Assembly: GCF_039969785.1 (NCBI RefSeq)
Contig: NZ_JBDVNC010000004.1
Location: 327,866 to 391,865, forward strand
Source: Shimia sp039969785
Lineage (GTDB): Bacteria; Pseudomonadota; Alphaproteobacteria; Rhodobacterales; Rhodobacteraceae
Length of the DNA: 64,000 nt
Reading direction: 5' to 3'
Shown here: piece by piece, positions 17,512-26,234 of the stretch
Numbering within the stretch: position 1 is the first letter of the stretch
Layout: every line of letters starts with the position of its first letter
Position numbers and translations under genes: made by a program
Notes under the pieces: model-generated
What the model was told of the DNA's origin: nothing
The model's input: the letters and a program-made list of their open reading frames with translations, nothing else
Database searches by the model: none

Positions 17512-18822
17512 ATGATGGAAATCACGTCTTATGCAGCCCTGCCCGCGCTCTTGCTGGGCCTTTTGGTAGGTGTCACGGCACTCTCGCTGGTGGCCAATGA
17601 ACTGGGCAAACGGGCCCGCCTTTCGGTGCCGTCCCGCTTTGTCTTGTCCGGCGCGCTTGGCATGGGGGTCTTGTCGGTCGGGATCAAAGTTCTGATCCTG
17701 TCCGTGTTGCTTCAAACCGACGGGCAAGCCCTGGCGCATTCCGGCAGAGCCGTGCGCGAAACACTGCGCGCGCTGGTACCTGTTGAGGCGGTCCAGCCGG
17801 AACCGGCCGACACGCAACCCCTGGGATTTCGAACATGGCGCGCCCTGCCAAGGCAGGCTCCGGAGCCCCGGGACAATCGCAGTTCCGAGGCAAAGATTGC
17901 ACTTGGAAAGATGTTGTTCCACGACAAAAACCTGTCACTTGATCGCAGCGTGTCCTGTGCGTCCTGCCACATCTTAACGGATGGTGGCGACGACAACGCG
18001 CCCACATCCACCGGGTATCTGGGACAGACCGGCGACCGCAACGCACCAACTGTTTTGAACGCCGCCTTTCTGACCCGTTTGTTCTGGGATGGCCGCGCCG
18101 CCTCGCTGGAACTACAGGCCAAAGGCCCGTTCACTAACCTGGTGGAAATGGCGATGCCCTCATTGGCCGCCGTCGAAGACAGAGTTGCACAAAATCAATA
18201 TTATAGAGCGACATTTCAGTCAGTGCTCCCGGACAAAACCCCGATCAACATCCGCAACATCACCCGGGCGATTGCCGCCTATGAACGCACCTTGATTACC
18301 CCTGACGCGCCATATGACAGGTATGTCCGGGGCGATGACGCGGCCCTGTCTGAGGCCGCCTTGCGGGGGATGGCTTTGTTTGACGAATTTGGGTGCCGGG
18401 GATGCCATGTCGACCCGGTATTTTCGGCAGCCGGATCAGAAAAACCGCTGGGTGTTTACCGCCGTTTTCCAGTCTACCCACAGAACAACGCCTATATGGC
18501 GCAATACGACCTGTTGATCGCGGGCGCACCGTCACGATATCGCGTCCCGTCATTGCACAACGTCGCGCGGACTGCACCTTATTTCCACAACGGCTCAGTC
18601 GAAACTCTGCAAGAGGCCATTCGCGTGATGGCCGTGTCCCAGCTTGGGCGCGAGATCACCGATGATCCAATTGCCGACATCCGCGTGGTGGCAGCGTCTG
18701 TCAGCGACTCCCGACCGGGGCGCAATCTGTCACTGGTCAGGGGCCATGCGCTTAGCCGTCAGGACGTGTCAGATATCGAACAGTTTTTGCGCGCGCTGAC
18801 CGACACAACAATACCGGATTAA
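17512..18822 (+). CDS. Di-haem cytochrome c peroxidase (CcpA/MauG family)
   Basis: This protein of 436 residues has two N-terminal hydrophobic segments (about residues 8-28 and 45-67) and then a di-haem peroxidase domain. The two haem-binding motifs are CASCH (in VSCASCHILTDGG) and CRGCH (in FGCRGCHVDPVF). FWDGRAASLE, RRFPVYPQNN and PYFHNGSVETLQEA are typical of the family. The catalytic face is expected in the periplasm, membrane-anchored because of the N-terminal helices. Substrate could be hydrogen peroxide or a protein side chain (MauG-like); the sequence does not decide. AAGGGAG precedes the start. It is divergent from a LysR regulator. Confidence 0.93.
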   Translation: MMEITSYAALPALLLGLLVGVTALSLVANELGKRARLSVPSRFVLSGALGMGVLSVGIKVLILSVLLQTDGQALAHSGRAVRETLRALVPVEAVQPEPADTQPLGFRTWRALPRQAPEPRDNRSSEAKIALGKMLFHDKNLSLDRSVSCASCHILTDGGDDNAPTSTGYLGQTGDRNAPTVLNAAFLTRLFWDGRAASLELQAKGPFTNLVEMAMPSLAAVEDRVAQNQYYRATFQSVLPDKTPINIRNITRAIAAYERTLITPDAPYDRYVRGDDAALSEAALRGMALFDEFGCRGCHVDPVFSAAGSEKPLGVYRRFPVYPQNNAYMAQYDLLIAGAPSRYRVPSLHNVARTAPYFHNGSVETLQEAIRVMAVSQLGREITDDPIADIRVVAASVSDSRPGRNLSLVRGHALSRQDVSDIEQFLRALTDTTIPD

Positions 18823-19008
18823 CCGAACCCACGCCGGAATTACGGGACTCAACACCTATTGGCGTTGGGTTCGTTGTTCCTGCTGGAGCTTTATATTAAT
18901 TAATAGTTTTTATGAATGTTTATAATTTTGTCTTACAATTTCTCTATCTTTTTCCGATTTCCTAGATTGCCCATGCCCACCCAATGGACATCACAAAAGG
19001 AAAACCAA

Positions 19009-19740
19009 ATGAAACAGACACCTCTGATTGCCGTCGCCACCACTCTTGCTCTGGCGCTTTCTCTCGCTGGCCCAAATACTGCACTGGCAGACGATCACGC
19101 CGGATTTCAGCCCGACAGGGCCACAACCGCCCTTTTGGTCGTCGACCCTCAGAACGACTTTATGTCCTCAGGCGGCAAAGGGTGGGGCCTTGTGGGCGAA
19201 AATGTCATGCGACTGGGGTCCAATGATCACATTGAAACTCTGATCCGCACGGCCAAAGACGGGGATATTCCTGTGTTCGTCAGCCCGCATGGCTATTTTG
19301 AGCATGACGCACACTGGCATGATCGTGGCCCTGTTCAGGCGCTGATGCATGAGGCCGGTTTGCTCAAGATCAACGGCCCGGCAGAATATGAAGGGTTCGA
19401 AGGGTCCGGCGCGGATTTCTATGCCCCACTCAAGGCGATGATTTTGGATGGCGACACGGTGATCACCACCCCGCACAAGGTGTACGGGCCGGACTCAAAC
19501 GACCTTGCGCTGCAATTACGCAAACGCGGTATTCAGACGGTCATCATGGGGGGATTTGTGGCCAATCTGTGCGTTGACAGTCATATGCGCGAACTGGTCG
19601 AGCAAGGCTTTAATGTGGTGGTTGTCAAAGACGTCGTCGGCGCGCCCGGAGAAGATGCCTATGACGCCGCGATATTAAATGCGAGCATGATTGCAAACGC
19701 GGTGTGGGACACCGATCAGGCGGTTGCTTTCCTTGACTAA
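19009..19740 (+). CDS. Exported isochorismatase-like cysteine hydrolase
   Basis: This protein of 243 residues has a signal peptide (to about residue 25, ALADDHA) and an isochorismatase-like domain. The expected catalytic triad is visible: Asp in LLVVDPQNDFMS, Lys in TTPHKVYGP and Cys in GGFVANLCVDSHMRE. Members of the family hydrolyse amides, imides or vinyl ethers. An exported copy is less usual than the cytoplasmic ones. The ATG at 19009 is chosen because AAAAGG precedes it and it starts the signal peptide; the open frame extends further upstream without support. A terminator follows. Confidence 0.88.
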   Translation: MKQTPLIAVATTLALALSLAGPNTALADDHAGFQPDRATTALLVVDPQNDFMSSGGKGWGLVGENVMRLGSNDHIETLIRTAKDGDIPVFVSPHGYFEHDAHWHDRGPVQALMHEAGLLKINGPAEYEGFEGSGADFYAPLKAMILDGDTVITTPHKVYGPDSNDLALQLRKRGIQTVIMGGFVANLCVDSHMRELVEQGFNVVVVKDVVGAPGEDAYDAAILNASMIANAVWDTDQAVAFLD

Positions 19741-19747
19741 AACAACA

Positions 19748-19783
19748 GCGCGGCGACCTGACACGGGCCGCCGCGCAATTTTT
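19748..19783 (+). terminator. Rho-independent terminator after the isochorismatase-like gene
   Basis: An eight-base G/C stem, GCGCGGCG with CGCCGCGC, is followed by AATTTTT. It starts seven bases after the stop codon. Confidence 0.8.
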
Positions 19784-19825
19784 CGGGTCGTTCAACGGCA
19801 CAGTCCAGCGTACGGTACCGTACGT

Positions 19826-21085
19826 TTACCGGATCAGAATAGCGCGGAAATCATTCACATTGGTGCCCGTTGGGCCCGGTGAAAACAGATCGCCAATTGC
19901 CTCAAATGCGCTGAACGCGTCATTACTGGCCAGATCAACCGCCGGATCCCGGCCCGCTTCGCGCAGCCGCCGACAAGTGCCGCCATCCACAAACGCACCC
20001 GCGTTATCCTCGGATCCGTCAATCCCATCCGTATCGGCTGCCAACGCCGTGATCCCATCCACGCCATCCAGCGTTTGGGCTAGCGACAACAGGAACTCAG
20101 TGTTGCGCCCGCCGCGCCCCTTGCCAGTTAGCGTGACAGTGGTTTCTCCGCCAGACAGGATCACGACGGGTTTGGTGAACGGGCGATTTTTTCCCTTTAC
20201 TTCCAACGCCATGGCCGCGTGCATTTTGGCAATCTCGCGGGCTTCTCCTTCTATTGCGTCTGACAGGATCACCGCAGGAAGCCCCAATGCCCTGGCTTTG
20301 ACGGCCGCCGCGTCCAGCGACACGCCGGCAGAGGCAATCACCTTGACCGTATGATTGGCAAATGCCGGGTCGGCAGGGTCCGGCGCGTGCGACGTCTCGC
20401 CCTGAATGTGCGCCAACACAGCAGGCGGGATCGCAATTTGATGGCTTTTTATCAGGTGCAACGCGTCATCCCGGGACACGGCATCCGGCACCGTCGGTCC
20501 CGAGGCCACCTGAGCCGGGTCATCGCCGGGCACATCCGACACAATCAACGACACCACCGGCGCCGGATACGCCGCCTTGGCCAGCCGCCCGCCCTTGATC
20601 ATGCTGACATGTTTGCGGATCGCGTTCATCACGGAAATCGGTGCGCCCGACGCCAGCAACGCCGTGTTCAGCGCCTGTTCATCCGCAAGCGACAGCCCGT
20701 CGGGCGGGCTGGGCAACAATGCCGACCCTCCGCCACAGACCAGCGCCACCACAAGATCATCCGGCCCCAACCCCGATACCGCATCCAGCAAGGCATGGCT
20801 TGCCTCTAACCCGGCCGCGTCTGGTACGGGATGCGCGGCTTCCATGACTTTGATCCGATCACACAGGGCGCCATAGCCATATCGGGTCACAACCACGCCG
20901 CTCAGCGCGCCTTCCCACAAGGTTTCAAAGGCCTGCGCCAGCTGCGCCGCGCCTTTGCCCGCGCCGATCACGATGGTGCGCCCCTTGGGCGGTTTGGGCA
21001 TATGCGGGGTCAGCGCCTGCAACGGGTCCGCCGCGGCAACGGCCGCGTCAAACAAGTCGGTCAAAATCGCGCGGTCGGTCATCAC
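19826..21085 (-). CDS. Glycerate 2-kinase / hydroxypyruvate reductase (MOFRL family)
   Basis: This 419-residue protein belongs to the DUF4147/MOFRL family of glycerate 2-kinases, once called TtuD hydroxypyruvate reductase. Landmarks are VIGAGKGAAQLAQAFE, a VALVCGGGSALLPSP loop, MNAIRKHVSMIKGGRLAKAA, LIVSDVPGDDPAQVASGPT and the C-terminal VILSGGETTVTLTGKGRGGRNTEF motif. The enzyme phosphorylates D-glycerate in glyoxylate, tartrate or serine-cycle metabolism in the cytoplasm. Its start overlaps the end of the Dabb gene by four bases, so both are one transcript. Confidence 0.93.
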   Translation of the reverse strand: MMTDRAILTDLFDAAVAAADPLQALTPHMPKPPKGRTIVIGAGKGAAQLAQAFETLWEGALSGVVVTRYGYGALCDRIKVMEAAHPVPDAAGLEASHALLDAVSGLGPDDLVVALVCGGGSALLPSPPDGLSLADEQALNTALLASGAPISVMNAIRKHVSMIKGGRLAKAAYPAPVVSLIVSDVPGDDPAQVASGPTVPDAVSRDDALHLIKSHQIAIPPAVLAHIQGETSHAPDPADPAFANHTVKVIASAGVSLDAAAVKARALGLPAVILSDAIEGEAREIAKMHAAMALEVKGKNRPFTKPVVILSGGETTVTLTGKGRGGRNTEFLLSLAQTLDGVDGITALAADTDGIDGSEDNAGAFVDGGTCRRLREAGRDPAVDLASNDAFSAFEAIGDLFSPGPTGTNVNDFRAILIR

Positions 21086-21393
21086 AGCTCTATATCGCAG
21101 ACAAAAACACCATCCGCGCCACCTTCAAGTTTTTCGACAATACGCCCGCCAATCGTCTGATGCGCCGGGTCGGCCAGATAGGCGTCTCGCACTGCAACGT
21201 CTCGAAAATCGAACCAGAACATGTCGTTAAAACCCCGCACCAAAGGCGTTTCCACGGACACGTTTTTGCGGGTCTGAAAGTCCAGAATACCGTCGATATG
21301 GCCTGACAGCCCCGCCAGATCATCATAAAGCGCGGATTTGTCCTGCGGGCTGACCGTGCCTTGAAATCTCAGATGCACAAAATGTCTGATCAT
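21082..21393 (-). CDS. Dabb-domain (stress-responsive alpha/beta barrel) protein
   Basis: This small 103-residue ferredoxin-fold protein begins MIRHFVHLRFQGTVS and has the Dabb pattern (LSGHIDGILDFQTRKNVS, then FNDMFWFDFRD and YLADPAHQ). Such proteins dimerise, and some act as decarboxylases, cyclases or olivetolic-acid-type enzymes, but most are uncharacterised. It is the first gene of a two-gene operon with the glycerate kinase (ATGA overlap). No specific reaction is claimed. Confidence 0.85.
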   Translation of the reverse strand: MIRHFVHLRFQGTVSPQDKSALYDDLAGLSGHIDGILDFQTRKNVSVETPLVRGFNDMFWFDFRDVAVRDAYLADPAHQTIGGRIVEKLEGGADGVFVCDIEL

Positions 21394-21511
21394 GTGTTTT
21401 CTTCTTTCTTGACGTCAGGTGTCAGAATACTGGCGATTCCCGGTTGTCGAAGGCATTCGCTCCAGTGGACAATTCTGCATGTTGCGCGCAAGACGACCAC
21501 CCTTGTCTTTG

Positions 21512-21547
21512 ACAAAAACGGGACGCCCGATCACCTCGGACGTCCCG
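21512..21547 (-). terminator. Rho-independent terminator of the trypsin/caspase 1 transcript
   Basis: A 12-base stem with one mismatch (CGGGACGCCCGA at 21519 with TCGGACGTCCCG ending at 21547) has a five-base loop. Read on the minus strand it is followed by TTTTTGTC. It lies 20 bases beyond the stop of the serine protease gene. Confidence 0.82.
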
Positions 21548-21566
21548 CAAAGACCTCTCACGCAGA

Positions 21567-22625
21567 TCAGTTGTTGCGCGAGATTGTACCGTTCAGCCAG
21601 TCCACATAATTCGCAGTCCGGGTATAAGCCGAAAACAGCGCGTCTTCGGCACAGGTCTTGCCATTTTCGGCGGACAAGCCCCAGCTCACAACGCCTGCCT
21701 GAATAAACGACCCGTCATCCAACGGCACCACCAATGGACCGCCGCTGTCACCCTGACAGGATGTCTTGCCGCCTTCATATGTGCCTGAGCAGATCATATT
21801 TGGCGTCATCGGTTCCGGCACATGCTGCACAAACTCTGACCAGGCCTGTTCGGCGGTCGCGACATCCATGCCAAACACCTCTGCGGCATAGCCAAATCCT
21901 TTGACTGCCTCTTCTGCGCGCGCTTCCAGCAATAATCCGTTGCACATGTCGCGTTCCATCATCTGGATTTGAACTTCGCGCAACCGGTCCGGGTTCTGCG
22001 CCCCTTCGATCAGGCCCCAACCAGTGACATAAGTGGTCACGCCGGGCTGTTCCAGATAGTCGCCAAATTCCGCATCCGGCACTGTGATCGTCTGATATTG
22101 CACCCCGGGGGCGCGCGCCAGTTTGATCAGCGCAATGTCATTGTCAAACTCGGTTCCGACATAGCCAGGATGACGGAACACCGCCTCGACCGGCACCATG
22201 TCACCGTTGCCATGCGCCAGATGGTTGGTGCCCACCACAATGTTGAACCGGCTTGGATCGATGTCGCGATACGTGCCTTCGTCATCAGCCATGTGAATGC
22301 AATGCGCCGCCGTCAGCACCCACCGGTCCAGTACCAAAGACCCGCCGCAGAACTGAATATCCGGCTGCAATGGATACCCACCGACAACCAGCGCCACCTG
22401 CCAGGGCCATGCGCCATCCGCCGACACGGTGCCGCCAATCACTTTAGACCCGCTGTCCTCGGCCGCGATATCCTTGGCGCGTTCCGCCTTTTTCTGGCTT
22501 TCTGCAAACCTAAAAGGCGAGGCCATCACCGGGTCGGTGCCCGCGCCGCCAAATTCCTGTGCAACCGAGGCTGATCCCATCGTGATCGCCAGCACACACA
22601 CATGGCTTAAAAGCTTGGTTTTCAT
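21567..22625 (-). CDS. Exported trypsin-like serine protease
   Basis: This 352-residue S1 chymotrypsin/trypsin-fold protease has a signal peptide (about 1-22). After a propeptide-like stretch comes KVIGGTVSADGAWPWQVALV, the activation site at which mature trypsins begin. The triad is complete: His in LTAAHCIHM, Asp in FDNDIALIKL and Ser in CQGDSGGPLVV. An Asp-type S1 pocket is not assigned. The IGG form implies a zymogen cleaved after Lys or Arg, so another protease may activate it. It is the last gene of a transcript with caspase 1, starting 18 bases after that stop, and is followed by a terminator. Confidence 0.93.
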   Translation of the reverse strand: MKTKLLSHVCVLAITMGSASVAQEFGGAGTDPVMASPFRFAESQKKAERAKDIAAEDSGSKVIGGTVSADGAWPWQVALVVGGYPLQPDIQFCGGSLVLDRWVLTAAHCIHMADDEGTYRDIDPSRFNIVVGTNHLAHGNGDMVPVEAVFRHPGYVGTEFDNDIALIKLARAPGVQYQTITVPDAEFGDYLEQPGVTTYVTGWGLIEGAQNPDRLREVQIQMMERDMCNGLLLEARAEEAVKGFGYAAEVFGMDVATAEQAWSEFVQHVPEPMTPNMICSGTYEGGKTSCQGDSGGPLVVPLDDGSFIQAGVVSWGLSAENGKTCAEDALFSAYTRTANYVDWLNGTISRNN

Positions 22626-22643
22626 CGCTTGTCTCCTATTCCA

Positions 22644-24716
22644 TTAATCTTCCCGAGGCAGGACCTCGAATGCAAATCTGTTTACTTTCAATGGTGCCAT
22701 AGTCCCGCCCAATGTCAAAGCGCGCTCAGATCCGTCAGACAGAGCCGCCCCCAAAAAGCTTTCCAATGGCGATTGGCCTGTGGCGCGTGTCGGGGCGCCG
22801 TCTGCCAATGACGTGAATTCGACCCGGGGGGCGTCCGGATCTACCGGCACTGCCAACACAATCACTTCCTCCCACCCGCTGGCAAACGGGTCTTGCGGGG
22901 CGCTGTTGTTCACGATCCGCATGCCAATGTTCTTTTTGCCGCCCGGTTCCACCCGGTTGGACAGGTTTGGATCAGGAAACAGCGCGCTGATCTGAAAATC
23001 GCGATCCACGTAAAGCACGGTCACATCCTGCGCCTTGCGCGACAGGTTGGTCAGGTTGATCCAAAGCTGATCACAATGGCGCAGCGCGCCGCCATCATCC
23101 ACGGCTTCGCTTCCGTTAGGCTTGGCGCACCCACTGGCGCGTGCGCGCGTCGGGCGCCGTTCCAGCGCAACTTTCAGACCGGTCCCGCCAATGGAAAACC
23201 CGCCGCCTTTAACCCCTTCAAGCACCGACGTCAGGCGATGCACCCGGCCGACACGCTCTAACCAGCCTGCCAGTTGTTCCTGAACATCCGCCTCAGGATC
23301 AAACCGGAACCGGGGCGAGCTTTCCGGCCCGCCCGGATCAACCACGCCGTCCCGCCCAGCTAACACCAGCGTGCCGTCCATCAGGACCAATGCCGCATCA
23401 AACCCCTGATCGCCAAACGTGACGCCATCCACCAGATCATCCGCCGCCAGCACGTCAAACGCTTCGGTCAGGGGGCGGTATTCGTATCCGTCATGTTCAA
23501 TCGCAGAACGCGGTGGCGCGATGATCATTGCCGGGGGCACGCCCGGCGCAACCACTTCAGCGTAGCCCAGTTTGGGCAAGACAAACCCATCGCGGCCCCG
23601 CAGGGTCGACCGGGTTGGTTTGGCACCGGAAATTTCTGCCTGCCCCAAAGCGTCACCACCCGTGGCCGCATCATACACGTTCACCACTGCACCGGATGCC
23701 AGGCCTGACAACGCGCCCTGCAAAAGCGCGCCATCTTTGATCACCAACCGCTGACCCGGCGCAGCGCCTTCGCCAAATACTGCCATGTCCAGCAACGATC
23801 CTTCGCCATCCGGCGTCTGTGTCGCTGTGGCAGACGCCTTGCGCATACCGTCACGCGTGCCCTGCAACCACTGACCATAGCTCAGCGTCTCATTACTCTC
23901 TAACACCGCTGCCAGATTGCGGGTGAAATCACCGTACCAATTAGCCGGATCATCGCCATCTCCCAACGGGTATTCAAAACTGCGCTGATCTGACTGCGAC
24001 GAATAAAGGAACACAAAATCCCCTGACAAACCGGCATCCGCGCTGTGGCTGTCACCGGGTTCTGCATCCCCCGGCACACCCAGTGTTTCGGGGTCGACAT
24101 ACCGCGCAACCCCTGCGGCCCCGTCCAGCGCGCGAAACCCTGTGCCCGAATGGCAAGCGTCAACAATCGCCACCAATTGCGCGCCCCGGCTCAGCACATG
24201 CGCTGACCACGCGCGAAACTCATCATCCACCAGCGCGTTTTCAACCGCACCAATGCTGGCCTGCCAGTTTTTGGCATCCGCAGGCAGGAAAATCTGATCG
24301 TACCCACCCTGTTCGTCGCCATCCTGATCCGGCATTTGCGAGCCGTGGCCCGAAAAATAGAATACCGCCGTGTCGCCAGCCCCGCTGGCCGTTGCCATGG
24401 TGTCCAGCGCGTCCAGTATACCCGCCCGTGTCGGCGCATCTTGCACAACGCCCGTCGGCGCATCTTCGATGCCTTCGCTCAGCACTGTGATCTGGCCCGC
24501 AGGAACGCCGCGCCGGATCAGCGCGCGCATCATCAGCGCCACATCGTTGCGTGGCCCCTTCAGGTCTGCATCCAGATGATAATAATCGCTGACCCCCACC
24601 AATACCGCGCGCGTTTCGGCACGGGATTGCGCGGCGCCCAGGACATAAAGCGCCGCGCAGAAGACTGTCATGATCAGCCCGGTGTAATGAGATTTTGTCT
24701 CAACTGTTTTGGTCAT
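22644..24716 (-). CDS. Exported caspase-like peptidase 1 (C14, with DUF4384-like tail)
   Basis: This secreted protein of 690 residues belongs to the caspase/metacaspase (clan CD) peptidases. After an N-terminal hydrophobic signal (about residues 12-33, AQSRAETRA) comes the p20-like domain: AVLVGVSDYYHL, then FYFSGHGSQMPDQDGDE with catalytic His124 and VAIVDACHSGTGF with Cys188. Metacaspases usually cleave after Lys or Arg. The C-terminal half includes a DUF4384-like stretch (QDVTVLYVDRDFQISALFPD). ATG 24716 is chosen because it starts the signal region; an in-frame ATG at 24752 is possible. It is followed by the trypsin zymogen gene, which a basic-specific caspase-like enzyme could activate (inference). 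Confidence 0.88.
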   Translation of the reverse strand: MTKTVETKSHYTGLIMTVFCAALYVLGAAQSRAETRAVLVGVSDYYHLDADLKGPRNDVALMMRALIRRGVPAGQITVLSEGIEDAPTGVVQDAPTRAGILDALDTMATASGAGDTAVFYFSGHGSQMPDQDGDEQGGYDQIFLPADAKNWQASIGAVENALVDDEFRAWSAHVLSRGAQLVAIVDACHSGTGFRALDGAAGVARYVDPETLGVPGDAEPGDSHSADAGLSGDFVFLYSSQSDQRSFEYPLGDGDDPANWYGDFTRNLAAVLESNETLSYGQWLQGTRDGMRKASATATQTPDGEGSLLDMAVFGEGAAPGQRLVIKDGALLQGALSGLASGAVVNVYDAATGGDALGQAEISGAKPTRSTLRGRDGFVLPKLGYAEVVAPGVPPAMIIAPPRSAIEHDGYEYRPLTEAFDVLAADDLVDGVTFGDQGFDAALVLMDGTLVLAGRDGVVDPGGPESSPRFRFDPEADVQEQLAGWLERVGRVHRLTSVLEGVKGGGFSIGGTGLKVALERRPTRARASGCAKPNGSEAVDDGGALRHCDQLWINLTNLSRKAQDVTVLYVDRDFQISALFPDPNLSNRVEPGGKKNIGMRIVNNSAPQDPFASGWEEVIVLAVPVDPDAPRVEFTSLADGAPTRATGQSPLESFLGAALSDGSERALTLGGTMAPLKVNRFAFEVLPRED

Positions 24717-24767
24717 AATATCCAACGATACTGAGGTTTCCGCCTTGATCAAGCATCGTCGGGAACA

Positions 24768-24786
24768 TGAACGGATTTGTCATCAA
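24768..24786 (+). promoter_or_regulatory. Shared 19-bp element, copy B (upstream of caspase 1)
   Basis: TGAACGGATTTGTCATCAA lies 51 bases before the caspase 1 start and touches the stop codon of the patatin gene. It matches copy A at 17 of 19 positions. The ten-base CGGGAACATG at 24760-24769 also recurs at 29746-29755, near copy C. A separate promoter for caspase 1 and the trypsin gene is implied. Confidence 0.48.
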
Positions 24787-26219
24787 TTCTGAACCGGGGT
24801 GGTCTTTTTCGGCGTAATCCGGCGCGCACCCTCGACTGGTTCAGCGGATTTCAGACTGCGCAGAAAGCCGTTGAACTCGGCATTCTGCCGGGTGGACTGG
24901 CGCGCCGCCGAGATCACCAGATCAACCTGCTCCTCTGGCAATCGCAATCGGGTCGGGACTTCATAAAGCTTGTCGCGCATATCTGATGGCAATGGGTCAA
25001 AGTTCACCTCGCCCACAAACAGCTTCACATCCTGACAATCCCACCCCTCAAGCGAGCCGCGCAGTTTCTGCACTTCGGGCAAAGGCAAGGCGCAGCGCCA
25101 ATCCACCAGATCAGAATGCCATTGGTCCAGCGACAACCGCAGCACGTCAAATCCGACGCGTGTGGCCGCGCCCATCGAAGAATTGGCAATCGACATGGCC
25201 AGCTCGACCCCGCCGGGCCCTTCGATCTTTTGCGTCCAGTCGTAGTCCTGCTGCACCCCGGCATTGGCCACAAGGAACATCATCCGGCGCATTTTGACCG
25301 CTTGTTTCGCGCTGAGCGGGCCATAATCATTCTGCGATTTCGCCCGTGCCACTGACAGCCCCGTGGTGCCGAAATTGTCGGTCACGGCCCCGTCCAGCAG
25401 TTTGACATATTTGACCTTGGACGGATCACGATAGCTCTCCAGTGCCCGCCCATACGCCCGCAGCGCCGAGGTCGCCTCGGGGTTGTTGCGCGCCGCGGTC
25501 AGCCAGTCCGGCTCGCGGTAATTGCAATCCTGATGGCTTTCCAGAACGATCGGTGAAAACACCAACGGGAACGCCGCCGATGCGGCCACAGCCTCGGACA
25601 AGGGCAGCTTGGTTAAATCGCTGCACAGCGCTGCAAATGTTTCCGGCGAAAACAGGAAAGGCGTGTTATTGGCCACGTCACTGGCATTGATCCACGTTTC
25701 AATCCCGGTCTTTTTCAGATCTGCAAAGGTCGCGTTTTTTAGGATGGTTTCGTCCAGAAACCGCGCAAATGTGGTCCGATTGTTGGCCCCGCCCGAAATT
25801 CCCTTGATCAACACCGAAGGATTGGCCGGATTGTTGGCCATATACTTTTCAGCGTCCTGAATAAGGTATGTCTCGCGGTAGCCCTTAAGCCCCTTGGGCC
25901 CGGTCAGCCCGTAATAGGCGGCCGTCACCGACCCGCCCGACACACCCGACACCAGCCGCACATATTTCAGCAAACCGTTGGCGCGCAGTTCTTCCAGCAT
26001 GCCATAGGAAAACGAAGAGGCGCGCGTGCCCCCGCCGGAAAACGCCAGCCCTATGAAAACATCGTCGACAACATAGGTGGTTTGCGTGACCGCCCCGCCC
26101 GGAATACCCCCGCGCGACGTGACATTGATCGGCTCATTCACGACCGAGCAGCCCGCCAGCAATATGGCAGCAACAGCCCCCGCTCTTTGCAAAAGTTTTG
26201 TAATCAAATCTCGACCCAA
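24783..26219 (-). CDS. Patatin-like phospholipase lipoprotein
   Basis: This protein of 478 residues has a lipoprotein signal: a hydrophobic stretch ending LLAGC, with Cys24 as lipidation site, so it is likely an envelope lipoprotein. The patatin domain follows, with oxyanion loop LAFSGGGTRASS, nucleophile elbow GVSGGSV and Asp-Gly-Ala catalytic aspartate in KLLDGAVTDNFGT. All Ser/Asp dyad elements are intact. Patatins hydrolyse acyl chains of phospholipids. It lies after the histidine kinase gene on the same strand (gap 15 bases), within the leftward HtrA-RR-HK-patatin block. Its association with proteases suggests membrane attack or remodelling, which is inference. Confidence 0.9.
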   Translation of the reverse strand: MGRDLITKLLQRAGAVAAILLAGCSVVNEPINVTSRGGIPGGAVTQTTYVVDDVFIGLAFSGGGTRASSFSYGMLEELRANGLLKYVRLVSGVSGGSVTAAYYGLTGPKGLKGYRETYLIQDAEKYMANNPANPSVLIKGISGGANNRTTFARFLDETILKNATFADLKKTGIETWINASDVANNTPFLFSPETFAALCSDLTKLPLSEAVAASAAFPLVFSPIVLESHQDCNYREPDWLTAARNNPEATSALRAYGRALESYRDPSKVKYVKLLDGAVTDNFGTTGLSVARAKSQNDYGPLSAKQAVKMRRMMFLVANAGVQQDYDWTQKIEGPGGVELAMSIANSSMGAATRVGFDVLRLSLDQWHSDLVDWRCALPLPEVQKLRGSLEGWDCQDVKLFVGEVNFDPLPSDMRDKLYEVPTRLRLPEEQVDLVISAARQSTRQNAEFNGFLRSLKSAEPVEGARRITPKKTTPVQN

Positions 26220-26234
26220 TTTGGATGCAGCAGC

